From: Desulfobacteraceae bacterium
GTDB taxonomy: Bacteria; Desulfobacterota; Desulfobacteria; Desulfobacterales; Desulfobacteraceae
Reading direction: 5' to 3'
Assembly (NCBI GenBank): GCA_022712835.1
Contig: JAFLJU010000389.1
Location: 1-64,000 of the forward strand
Length of the DNA stretch: 64,000 nt
Below the pieces are notes generated by a model that saw only the letters and a program-made list of their open reading frames with translations, was not told where the DNA came from and ran no database searches. How positions within the stretch are numbered: the stretch's first letter is position 1; each line of letters opens with the position of its first letter. This document shows, piece after piece, positions 51,170 to 59,810 of this stretch. The translations under genes were made by a program, and so were the position numbers.

Positions 51170-52102
51170 TTAGTAGTTAGGTACTGACATGATATCAGCT
51201 AGTAGTATATCCAGATCTATATCTACTAGATCATGTAGATCACTCATATCCATCTCAGTACCAAATAGCTCAGTATCACTTACCTTAGCAGCTATATATC
51301 CTATCAATTGGAGTAATGATACATCAGTGATATGTGATTTATAGTAGAACTTGCTCTCATACGCTATATCTTTTCTGATCTTCAATATGAGTTCTTTATT
51401 AGTCTCATATATTACTGGGTCTGATAATATATTGACTCTATCCACCTTAGTGAATTCTGTTCTAAATGTAGATATATAATCCATACCAGTATCGAGATCT
51501 ATATCATCATTATACTTAGGAAGACTGACGAGGTGAACTATAACTCTACCTAACCACATCTTATAATTTCGTAACTTAAATATGTAATCTAGACTAGTAG
51601 CTGATATGGTAGTCTGAGTATCATCTATAGATACTTCTGTCAATATAGATGATATAACTGTATAGTATGCTTCAGTATTAGAGATCTTATCCCATAGCAC
51701 TGAATACATACGATTAGTATCATTAGTGTACAATTTCTGATATGCATCTAATATAGTCACAAGAGCTTCTCCTGATGAGATATTATCAAATGCTGTAGAT
51801 ATATAATTGAATAAATCGGAATCATCTTTTAGATGAGCTTCTAAGTATGTCGTATTGAATTTAGTATATAGATCTATGAGATATCGAGCATCGTAGTAAT
51901 TCTCTAATATCTCCTCTAATGAACAAGTGATAATGATACCTTGTTCTTCTAGTAGGTCTATTAATATTACAAAGCATTCAGTCAGTAGAGTATTAAATGA
52001 TACTGAATCTGAATCTTCACCGAAGTCAGCCTGTAGTCCGATAATGTAATCGTTGATGACAGGAGATGTATTCATAAGATCTGTTAGTAATTTAGTATGC
52101 AT
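51170..52102 (-). CDS. Hypothetical protein upstream of RNAP beta-prime C (310 aa)
   Basis: A 310-aa acidic, helical protein without a recognised motif. It leads a three-gene minus-strand block (stop to next start 14 bases), ahead of RNAP beta-prime C. AGGTGA lies before the ATG. Given its position, it could be a diverged polymerase-associated subunit such as the extra subunit found in some phiKZ-like polymerases. No sequence evidence proves this. Confidence 0.65.
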   Translation of the reverse strand: MHTKLLTDLMNTSPVINDYIIGLQADFGEDSDSVSFNTLLTECFVILIDLLEEQGIIITCSLEEILENYYDARYLIDLYTKFNTTYLEAHLKDDSDLFNYISTAFDNISSGEALVTILDAYQKLYTNDTNRMYSVLWDKISNTEAYYTVISSILTEVSIDDTQTTISATSLDYIFKLRNYKMWLGRVIVHLVSLPKYNDDIDLDTGMDYISTFRTEFTKVDRVNILSDPVIYETNKELILKIRKDIAYESKFYYKSHITDVSLLQLIGYIAAKVSDTELFGTEMDMSDLHDLVDIDLDILLADIMSVPNY

Positions 52103-52196
52103 AATTAATCACCTAATGAGTTGTTTAAAATGTAACATGTCATAAGATGATTACTGATCATAATACGATATATATAAATATGACTGGAGAAACGGT

Positions 52197-53219
52197 ATGA
52201 TAAAGTTAATACAAGCGACACAGGTATCAGAATTATATAAAGATACTAACAATAAATATAAAGTTATCCCAGTAGCATTAGATAACCTAACTGATAATGA
52301 TATATTCAAGTACCATTGTAATCTATATCCTGAATTACACGAAGCATTCACTAACCTACCACATAAAGAGTATGTAGTAGGTGAATATATCAAACTAGTG
52401 ATGAACAATGGAGATAATGTATATGTCGCTATAATCAAGAAAGTAGATAAGTATCAGGCATACCTATTTGACGTGACTAAAGTACTATCTAACATAATGG
52501 ATACTATCCCAGAAGGTGGTGGTGTAATCATACCTAATATCACAAAAGAGACTACTAAATTACATGAAGCTATCATGATCCCAACGATAATAGATCATAT
52601 CGAAAGAAATGGTATCACTATCTATTTTACTATAACAGATAGCACATTCACTGATATAGTAGAATCTATATCAGATGACGGTATCATATGGAAACAGGAT
52701 AGCTGGAAAAGTGACTGGATGCTTCACGATGACGATATCGTATTCGTTGAGATACTACATGAATTAAATCACATGCTACATGGGTTTAAATTATCTAAGA
52801 GTAAATTAATCAAGTGCTATAAAGTATGTTATGATGCAGGTATGTTCCCTAAGTTTGAATTCTATACCACTGATTATGGTGAATACTTTAAGATGTTTAT
52901 GCCTAAGTATTCAAGTCTACTTAACCATGGTCTACTTATGAATACGCAACATTATGCTAAAGTCGTAGAAGGCGTTCCAGCTAGAACTGATCTGAGGATA
53001 GGATATGTATTTCCTCACCTCAAGAGACTAGCTCATACTAATCTAGCTCATAAACGTAGTATGATTTTATCTATAGCTGATAAGATGAAATCTGATTATA
53101 GAGCACAGCAGAAGATAACATATGCGCAATATAACGAAAATAAAAGTGACACTAGTAGTACTAGTTATAGTACTAATTATAGTAGTAATGGGAATGCTAC
53201 AAATCCATTCAAAATATGA
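52197..53219 (+). CDS. Hypothetical protein (340 aa)
   Basis: A 340-aa protein, unrecognised. It is mixed alpha/beta in the first 290 residues, then has a low-complexity tail (NENKSDTSSTSYSTNYSSN) rich in S/T/N. TGGAGA precedes the ATG. The last 98 bases overlap an alternative upstream start of the endolysin frame in another phase. It has no membrane helix and begins the plus-strand block that continues to the fibre at 57259. Confidence 0.65.
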   Translation: MIKLIQATQVSELYKDTNNKYKVIPVALDNLTDNDIFKYHCNLYPELHEAFTNLPHKEYVVGEYIKLVMNNGDNVYVAIIKKVDKYQAYLFDVTKVLSNIMDTIPEGGGVIIPNITKETTKLHEAIMIPTIIDHIERNGITIYFTITDSTFTDIVESISDDGIIWKQDSWKSDWMLHDDDIVFVEILHELNHMLHGFKLSKSKLIKCYKVCYDAGMFPKFEFYTTDYGEYFKMFMPKYSSLLNHGLLMNTQHYAKVVEGVPARTDLRIGYVFPHLKRLAHTNLAHKRSMILSIADKMKSDYRAQQKITYAQYNENKSDTSSTSYSTNYSSNGNATNPFKI

Positions 53220-53292
53220 TATCACGAGTGAGATCGATATAGGCGAATTACATGTAGTGGATGTAATGAATCATAAACTAATGAGGTACGAT

Positions 53293-53994
53293 ATGAATAG
53301 AATCAATCAATTAGCAGTAGATCTTATCAAATCATATGAAGGGATAGAAGATGGCGATCCTTCTACTGTCAATCTAGATCCCTATCTATGTCCTGGTAAC
53401 GTGTGGACAATCGGATGGGGACATGCGATCAGTAGTGATAATAAGTTACTACGTGGGAAGTCTAATGAAGCATTAGCATATAGCATATTCCCTGATGGAA
53501 TCACTATGCGTGAAGCAGAAGATCTCATCATGGATGATATATCGATACGTACTAAATATGTAATCAAACATGTGAAAGTACCATTGTCTGAAAACCAGTT
53601 AGGTGCTATAGTCAGTTTCGTATATAACGTAGGTATAGGTAACTTTATAAGGTCAACATTACTTAAGAAACTTAATAATGGTGATTATCAAGATGCAGCT
53701 GATGAGTTCCGTAGATGGAGGTATAGTAACGGTAAAGTACTCAAAGGATTAGAAAGACGTAGAGTTGCTGAGAAAGCATTGTTCTTAAAAGAAAGTGATC
53801 CAATCATCTGTAGGGCAGATATGACTACAGAGCTACAGATACTAGACATTACACATGACCGAATCATCACTATCAGTGCAGATGATTTAGCATACAATGC
53901 AGTAGTCGTAATGATAAATAAAGCTAGCACAAGTCAACTGAATGTAGCTAGTCATTGGTTAGCTGATAACAGTATCGTTAAGTTTAAAAGATAG
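53293..53994 (+). CDS. Endolysin, T4-type lysozyme (GH24 muramidase)
   Basis: Hydrolyses peptidoglycan N-acetylmuramic acid linkages for lysis or, if virion-borne, entry. The GH24 core is clear: IKSYEG with catalytic Glu16, then YLCPGNVWTIGWGHA, carrying the Cys33 and Thr39 positions of the E-C/D-T triad, and later LSENQLGAIVSFVYNVGIGN and GLERRRVAEKALF. I choose ATG 53293 (233 aa) because TGAGG sits 6 bases upstream and the GH24 fold begins there. The same frame is open back to ATG 53122, which would add a hydrophobic helix (TLVVLVIVLIIVVMGML) resembling a signal-anchor but overlapping the previous gene. About 70 extra C-terminal residues beyond the catalytic domain have no recognised function. 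Confidence 0.85.
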   Translation: MNRINQLAVDLIKSYEGIEDGDPSTVNLDPYLCPGNVWTIGWGHAISSDNKLLRGKSNEALAYSIFPDGITMREAEDLIMDDISIRTKYVIKHVKVPLSENQLGAIVSFVYNVGIGNFIRSTLLKKLNNGDYQDAADEFRRWRYSNGKVLKGLERRRVAEKALFLKESDPIICRADMTTELQILDITHDRIITISADDLAYNAVVVMINKASTSQLNVASHWLADNSIVKFKR

Positions 53995-54067
53995 TATCTA
54001 TGTCAATCTTATAGATCAGTACTCTTGGAAATTATATAAACAATACCCCTAATGTGAGGAAATCATT

Positions 54068-54664
54068 ATGATGTATGTACGAGTAGATAATAACACAAAA
54101 CGTATCATCGGATTATCAGCTAACTCTATGGTATCACGTACTGGTAAACCTGTATTTGAAGTAGACTCGATTGATACTGATATTGAGTATTATATCGTAA
54201 GTCCCAATGATACAGATGAAGGATGTGAAGTACGACCAGTTACAGATGAAGAACGAGTAGTAGTAGATGAACGTAAAGCTTTGAGATTAGCTGCTAGTGT
54301 AGTTAAGAAGAAATATGATACGACATGGAAACTGTTTGAGAAGTTTAATGATGGGTTTGTTAGTCAAGTGGGGTCTAGTGTATTCAAATCTATTTTAGAA
54401 GTACTAGCTGCTGCTAATTACACTGGTACTGATGCATTATGTCTCGATAGAAAGACTGAAGCACAAGCTACTATCAATAACTTCAATATGCTTAGATGGC
54501 ATGATTTGCAAGATGCACTAGTAGCTGTTGAAACTGACACTGCGCATCCATTAATCGATAGCGTCAATAACTCCGATCACGGTATGATGAGTGATCAGGA
54601 TGATATTATGACTAATGTAATCTCTAATGTCCAACCTGTAGTAGTCGATACAACTAATGCATGA
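54068..54664 (+). CDS. Probable virion-associated protein (198 aa)
   Basis: A 198-aa protein with GAGGAAA before the ATG (a second ATG is the next codon). The N-terminal 60 residues look like a small beta domain (YVRVDNNTKRIIGLSANSMV). A helical part follows (ERVVVDERKALRLAASVVKKKYDT), then a polar tail. The pattern of an N-terminal value-reporting domain followed by a helical rod is seen in tail fibre accessory proteins, but no firm match is claimed. A perfect hairpin follows 15 bases after the stop. Confidence 0.6.
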   Translation: MMYVRVDNNTKRIIGLSANSMVSRTGKPVFEVDSIDTDIEYYIVSPNDTDEGCEVRPVTDEERVVVDERKALRLAASVVKKKYDTTWKLFEKFNDGFVSQVGSSVFKSILEVLAAANYTGTDALCLDRKTEAQATINNFNMLRWHDLQDALVAVETDTAHPLIDSVNNSDHGMMSDQDDIMTNVISNVQPVVVDTTNA

Positions 54665-54679
54665 TAAGATCATATAACC

Positions 54680-54715
54680 TAAGAGATACCATTATGCTAA
54701 TAATGGTATCTCTTA
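54680..54715. terminator. Perfect 15-bp hairpin inside the structural block
   Basis: TAAGAGATACCATTA (54680-54694) pairs with TAATGGTATCTCTTA (54701-54715). It separates the gene ending at 54664 from the GTG-started gene at 54737, so downstream genes probably need read-through or a promoter within 20 bases. Confidence 0.65.
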
Positions 54716-54736
54716 TCACATACTGAGGATACACTA

Positions 54737-55333
54737 GTGAGAGTATTACCTAATTACGTATATTCCTTTGAATTCACATCGTCGTTTAATGGACTGAATG
54801 GGATATATAGAGTATTGAGCGTCCAATCATACCCTGAACTAGTCAAGCTTGGAATACCTCTACTAGAATTATATACCGATAACGGATTGACTCAGGTAGA
54901 ATTTGATCTAGATTTAGAGACTATTCGTTCTAGTCATATATTTCAGCTAGTATCAGTAAATGATCCCAACGATATCATCTATATCCCAGAGCATCTACTC
55001 AATAAAATACCTGATGCTAATGTTCAACAATACCTCAGATTAGGTATAGCATCTGTCATAGGTACATTTGAATCTATGGATGATGTCACTACTATCAAGT
55101 CAGAGGTAGAGCAAGTATTAGAATCAATGACTGGGATAACTAATAATGCCACCATATACTCTGTGAAAGAAGAATGGATGACATCAGCAGAATATGAAGT
55201 AATAGCTACTGAACGTGCGAACAATGCATCACGCATCAGTAACTTTTACACTGATACATTAGAATTACAACAGCAAGTCAATCAACTAACAACGCTAATC
55301 GGATACTACGAAGATACATTTAAGAATCTTTAG
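54737..55333 (+). CDS. Probable baseplate or tail structural protein (198 aa), GTG start
   Basis: A 198-aa protein starting with GTG at 54737, supported by TGAGGAT upstream. It is beta-rich at the N-terminus (VLPNYVYSFEFTSSFNGLNG) and has a C-terminal coiled coil (TLELQQQVNQLTTLIGYYED). It is followed after 11 bases by the 630-aa gene. The module leading to a fibre gene suggests a baseplate or fibre-connector role; no family is recognised with certainty. Confidence 0.65.
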   Translation: MRVLPNYVYSFEFTSSFNGLNGIYRVLSVQSYPELVKLGIPLLELYTDNGLTQVEFDLDLETIRSSHIFQLVSVNDPNDIIYIPEHLLNKIPDANVQQYLRLGIASVIGTFESMDDVTTIKSEVEQVLESMTGITNNATIYSVKEEWMTSAEYEVIATERANNASRISNFYTDTLELQQQVNQLTTLIGYYEDTFKNL

Positions 55334-55344
55334 GAGTAACAATC

Positions 55345-57237
55345 ATGCCAAATTATAATGATCTGGATATATCTGGATCAGATCCTATATACTACGTAGA
55401 TACGTATAATCGAGTACTCTATAAGAGCCCTCAGAAACTAGAATTCGATGTACCAGTATTTGTAAATAGTACATTTGAGATAATAGATACTGGAGGTGGA
55501 GTACCTACTAACTTAGTATTAAATACTGATTTTATCATCTCACCTGATGATATCGATACTGACGCTATAGCATTTGTAAAATCTATAGATATTACATTTG
55601 ATCTCATATTAGTAAAGAGCATTACAGTAGTGAGACCATATGTAGAAGATCGTCGCATCTTATGTAAGTTTAACCAACTCCATGCTTCTAATATAAGCTA
55701 CACTAATATCAATACTGACCCAGTAAATATCACACCTGAACTGATAGGTGAGATGATATCTGAGATCAGTTATCTTCAGCAGATGATATTAGCTACTCCT
55801 GATAATAGTACTATCCAGTCTAATGGTACTAGGATACTAGATGAGTATATCAATGGAGATAATAATGCTAATATCATTACAGATGAGCTACATACAGTCA
55901 ATGTGATAGATGATATATCTAGAGTACGACCTGTATATGGTACATTCTTTAAAGATTCAGTCACTATCACTAATCTAATAGGTGATATATTAGAATATGA
56001 AGTACTAGAATTAGATATAGAGCGAACTGAAAGATCTACTAACACTAGTGGTATATATTCTATTATCAATATAATATCACCTATGGTAGGTGATATAAAA
56101 GTATCATATAGAGCATGTGGTGGAGTACCTGATATCATCAGTAGTAGGGATATGAAAGATACGATTGCTAATATAGAGAATTACATAGTAGATACTACTT
56201 TCGTTACGTCAGGTACTATGTCAAATGTACCTATCATCACTACTGTGCTGAATAAAATTCAACAGATGGAAAACGATATGAGATTATTGTTACAGAATGG
56301 ACTACCGTCATATGGTGATGTCAGTACTGGTACAGCAGTCCTCAAGAAACTGATAGCTATCGATACAAACATACATTGGTGGAGTATAGCTACTCTATAT
56401 AGAGTAGAAGGAAGTGAGACAGATATCATAGCTGATGTACTCAAATTTAGAATCAAGAGCTTATATGCTGACATGATGTTTGAATGCTCTGTGGCTGTAA
56501 ATACAGAGACTAGTGCATCTAATAGAATGGTAGTCAGATGTGCTAATGAGAATATATCTGACTCACTATTTGAAGTAAGTGTTCCTATGTTAAGACTCAT
56601 TGAAGTTACATCAGGTTCAGGATATAGTGGAGTAGTATTACAGTTAGGTATGAAGCTTGGAGCTGGTATCTTACAAGAGACAGTGGATATTGAAGATATG
56701 AGTGGTAAAGAGAGTTGTTGGAAGATGGTACCATTTGTAGCTAATAGTATCAATCCTGAAGATGACAATATACTCATGCCAGATGAAGTGAGTACATTCG
56801 TATCAGGTTCAAATGGTCACTTAGTAGATAGTGTAGTAGTTCCATTTAACGGTGGGGTCAATATAACTACTATCGGTAGTACTACTAATATGACGTTAGA
56901 TACGACTACACCTGGGAATGAAGTAATAGTATCTCCTACATTGGTAGATATGGTATCCATGATATCTATAGTAGATATTGATAGTATCAGTATACATGCT
57001 CAGGTAGATAATGGTGTCGTGACAGATATCGATATGAGATTACCTGTATCTAGTGTAGATATGAGTACTGGTAAAGTAGTATGTAGAAATACGATATCAG
57101 CAGGTAGTGATGCATATGATGTGATCGTCATATTAGATCTATCTGGTGATGGTGAATTGACTTATAATGTCGAGGGTATCGGTAATATCTCAAGTACTAC
57201 AATCGATATCAGTGATACTAAGGTACACTTTATATAA
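55345..57237 (+). CDS. Probable tail/baseplate structural protein (630 aa)
   Basis: A 630-aa protein, AGGAG before the ATG. The N-terminus is beta-rich (DPIYYVDTYNRVLYKS, then a strand-rich NTDFIISPDD region). A short helical section follows (about 138-150, LIGEMISEISYLQQMI), then long all-beta domains to the end. It lies between a small connector-like gene and a fibre (57259, 21 bases downstream), so I infer a baseplate wedge or fibre-base protein. There is no catalytic motif. Confidence 0.65.
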   Translation: MPNYNDLDISGSDPIYYVDTYNRVLYKSPQKLEFDVPVFVNSTFEIIDTGGGVPTNLVLNTDFIISPDDIDTDAIAFVKSIDITFDLILVKSITVVRPYVEDRRILCKFNQLHASNISYTNINTDPVNITPELIGEMISEISYLQQMILATPDNSTIQSNGTRILDEYINGDNNANIITDELHTVNVIDDISRVRPVYGTFFKDSVTITNLIGDILEYEVLELDIERTERSTNTSGIYSIINIISPMVGDIKVSYRACGGVPDIISSRDMKDTIANIENYIVDTTFVTSGTMSNVPIITTVLNKIQQMENDMRLLLQNGLPSYGDVSTGTAVLKKLIAIDTNIHWWSIATLYRVEGSETDIIADVLKFRIKSLYADMMFECSVAVNTETSASNRMVVRCANENISDSLFEVSVPMLRLIEVTSGSGYSGVVLQLGMKLGAGILQETVDIEDMSGKESCWKMVPFVANSINPEDDNILMPDEVSTFVSGSNGHLVDSVVVPFNGGVNITTIGSTTNMTLDTTTPGNEVIVSPTLVDMVSMISIVDIDSISIHAQVDNGVVTDIDMRLPVSSVDMSTGKVVCRNTISAGSDAYDVIVILDLSGDGELTYNVEGIGNISSTTIDISDTKVHFI

Positions 57238-57258
57238 ATATATAGGAGCATGTGTGAA

Positions 57259-59229
57259 ATGATTACACATATAAGATCGATAGTACAATTTAGTTATGGT
57301 ACCAGTGACGTGTGGAATGATTCAGTACATGTATTGGAAAAAGGTATGCTCTTATATTCACTGGATGATGGAGCATTTAAGATCACTGATGGAGCATCAT
57401 TAGTAGTCGAGCTACCAGTGGAATTCACATATGATGAACTATTAGCAGCACAGAGTAGTAGTATACTAGATCAGTTTGTAGTACCTGATGCTAGTAATCA
57501 TGGTGAGATAGTGAATGTAGGTATGGTGGAAGGTGTACTGATGTATCAGCCTAGTGGTACTACGCTAGCTGAGCTACATGATCAGATTACAGCATTAGGT
57601 AATGATATCAGTACCTTGGAAACTAATATGACTGACATCACTGCATTGGTAGATATGGTCGATGCTAGTATAGGTACTGGACCAGATGGTAATCTCGTAA
57701 TAGTATCTGGTGGTAAATATGTAGATAGCGGTATGTCATTAGCTGACATCATAACTGCTGCTGAAAGTCAGCTACCGAATAACGATGGACATCTTGAAGA
57801 TGTCATATTTTATCGCGATATGAATATGACTATATTAGCTGATATGAATGAGATATATACAGATACTATTTACTACTGTAGAGTACCTGGATATCATGAT
57901 GGTACGAGTGATCCCATATATGGACTCACTACTACCAATGTCAATGTGAGTATCGCTCATGTAGGTGATAATGTATTCACAGTAGATGTAGGTACTACTA
58001 CATCTATCACATTTACAGCTAGCATATCTGATGGTAGCGATATGTACGAGAAGGTATTTACTAGGAGCGTCATCATTGAAGTTCAAGATATACTCGTGAG
58101 TATATATGGTGGAAGTAGTACTGATTGGTTCCGTGGAGTTATCACTAATGCTAATGATGACATCATCTGTGCTGGATATACTCGTAGTGAAGGTAGTGGT
58201 AATGGTGATGCATTAGTAGTTAAGTTCAGCGGTAGTGATCTTAGTATACTAGCTAGGAAGGTATACGGTGGTACTGGTGATGACTACTTCTATGGAGTAG
58301 CTACCGATACTAATAATAATATCATATGTGTTGGGTATACTACTAGTGAAGGTAGTGGTTATGATGATGCATTAGTAGTTAAGTTCAGTGGTAGTGACCT
58401 AAGTATACTAGCTAAGAAAGTATATGGTGGTACAAGTGATGACGTCTTCTGGGGAGTAGCTACCGATACTAATAACGCCATCATCTGTGCTGGGATTACT
58501 GGTAGTGAAGGTAGTGGTAATAATGATGCATTAGTAGTTAAGTTCAGTGGTAGTGATCTTAGTATACTAGCTAGGAAAGTATATGGTGGTACTAGTCCTG
58601 AATACTTCTATGGAGTAGCTACCGATACTAATAATGATATCATCTGTGCTGGGAATACTTATAGTGAAGGTAGTGGTAATGGTGATGCATTAGTAGTTAA
58701 GTTCAGCGGTAGTGACCTAAGTATACTAGCTAAGAAAGTATACGGTGGTACTGATCATGAATGCTTCTATGGAGTAGCTACTGATACGAATAATGATATC
58801 ATCTGTGCAGGGTATACTTATAGTGAAGGCGGTGATAATAATGATACACTAGTAGTTAAGTTCAGTGGTAGTGACCTAAGTATACTAGCTAAGAAAGCAT
58901 ACGGTGGTACTAGTCTTGACATCTTCTATGTAGTAGCTACCGATACTAATAATGATATCATCTGCGCTGGGTATACTGGTAGTGAAGGTAGTGGTGGTAA
59001 TGATGCACTAGTAGTTAAGTTACCTAGTGATATACCTACTGGTACATTCGTAGGTACAGTACTCACTAATCTTATATTAGCTGATAGTAACCTAACCTTA
59101 GTTGATAGTAATCTTACATTAGCTGATAGTAACTTAACCTTAGCAGATAGTAACTTAACCTTAGCGGATAGTAACTTAACCTTAGCTGATAGTAATCTTA
59201 CTCAAGAATCTGATACTATCGTACTGTAA
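57259..59229 (+). CDS. Tail fibre / receptor-binding protein, paralogue 3
   Basis: A 656-aa fibre. I choose ATG 57259 (MITHIRSIVQFSYGT), ten bases after AGGAG; an earlier ATG at 57250 is too close to the SD. Residues 1-50 match the Mtd-N-like domain of the other two fibres. A trimer-type coiled coil follows (ELHDQITALGNDISTLETNM, about 110-135), then the shared V-I-F-Y-R-D ... YYCRVPGYHDG domain, about seven propeller repeats of the V-K-F-S-G-S-D-L-S-I-L-A subtype, and the LTLADSN heptad ladder (about 615-650). Repeat DNA units are almost identical to each other. This third fibre lies far from the other two, on the other strand. Confidence 0.75.
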   Translation: MITHIRSIVQFSYGTSDVWNDSVHVLEKGMLLYSLDDGAFKITDGASLVVELPVEFTYDELLAAQSSSILDQFVVPDASNHGEIVNVGMVEGVLMYQPSGTTLAELHDQITALGNDISTLETNMTDITALVDMVDASIGTGPDGNLVIVSGGKYVDSGMSLADIITAAESQLPNNDGHLEDVIFYRDMNMTILADMNEIYTDTIYYCRVPGYHDGTSDPIYGLTTTNVNVSIAHVGDNVFTVDVGTTTSITFTASISDGSDMYEKVFTRSVIIEVQDILVSIYGGSSTDWFRGVITNANDDIICAGYTRSEGSGNGDALVVKFSGSDLSILARKVYGGTGDDYFYGVATDTNNNIICVGYTTSEGSGYDDALVVKFSGSDLSILAKKVYGGTSDDVFWGVATDTNNAIICAGITGSEGSGNNDALVVKFSGSDLSILARKVYGGTSPEYFYGVATDTNNDIICAGNTYSEGSGNGDALVVKFSGSDLSILAKKVYGGTDHECFYGVATDTNNDIICAGYTYSEGGDNNDTLVVKFSGSDLSILAKKAYGGTSLDIFYVVATDTNNDIICAGYTGSEGSGGNDALVVKLPSDIPTGTFVGTVLTNLILADSNLTLVDSNLTLADSNLTLADSNLTLADSNLTLADSNLTQESDTIVL

Positions 59230-59403
59230 GTTACTACTCAAATACTAATCTAACATACATATATCTAGTAACCAATGGATTCATAATTGACATATCATCT
59301 AGATGAGTAGATATCTTTCACTACTCTTCAGAATGTATGTATGATGTCATCAGATCTTCAATTAGATAACATATCAAATAATGCCTGATATGTTCTCCGA
59401 TCT

Positions 59404-59720
59404 AGCGATTAGCTCAATTTTCAGATAAGTTTCAGACTTACTCAAATACCCATTTCTGAACGCCTATATTACTGCACGTAGGAAACACGAAATATAGCAA
59501 ATATGGGGGGTCACGTAGGGATATACAGGTAGAAATAGCACCTCTCCTATCCCTTATAAAACCACGGGTGACAGACCCTCTTTTTTAGCACTTTATTTTA
59601 GCTGATATCTAGCTAATCTAATCAGATATCAGCTACATTTACCATCTGATTCCATACTAAAAATATATACACTTTGAGTAGTAGCAAAAGATATCTGCTC
59701 ATGCTGAAAGTGAGGTCATC
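59404..59720 (+). repeat. Dispersed long repeat, full copy
   Basis: Begins near GCTCAATTTTCAGATAAG, has TATATTAC at 59465-59472, CACGTAGGGATATACAGG, the 34-bp core at 59545-59578 in copy 1 orientation, the AT-rich GATATC-containing arm, and a diverged AGTAG element at the end. It is nearly identical to 1-260 over their shared length. Confidence 0.85.
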
Positions 59721-59739
59721 TGAGATAGTTCACCTACCG

Positions 59740-59780
59740 ATACTCCATAACGTACCTCATATGGGTACGTTATGGAGTAT
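59740..59780. terminator. 17-bp perfect hairpin
   Basis: ATACTCCATAACGTACC (59740-59756) pairs with GGTACGTTATGGAGTAT (59764-59780). It lies 31 bases 3' of the minus-strand RNAP gene and 3' of the repeat on the plus strand. Confidence 0.75.
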
Positions 59781-59810
59781 TTGATATATGATTCACTAGT
59801 ACTTAAATGA

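Larger units (their letters stand above)
59230..59810. other. Intergenic region with long repeat copy
   Basis: The 581-bp convergent interval between the fibre and RNAP beta-prime N carries a TTAGATAACATATCAAAT unit (about 59362), the fullest copy of the long dispersed repeat (59404-59720) and the hairpin 59740-59780. No gene is seen. A promoter inside the repeat would make a short RNA ending at the hairpin. Confidence 0.7.
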
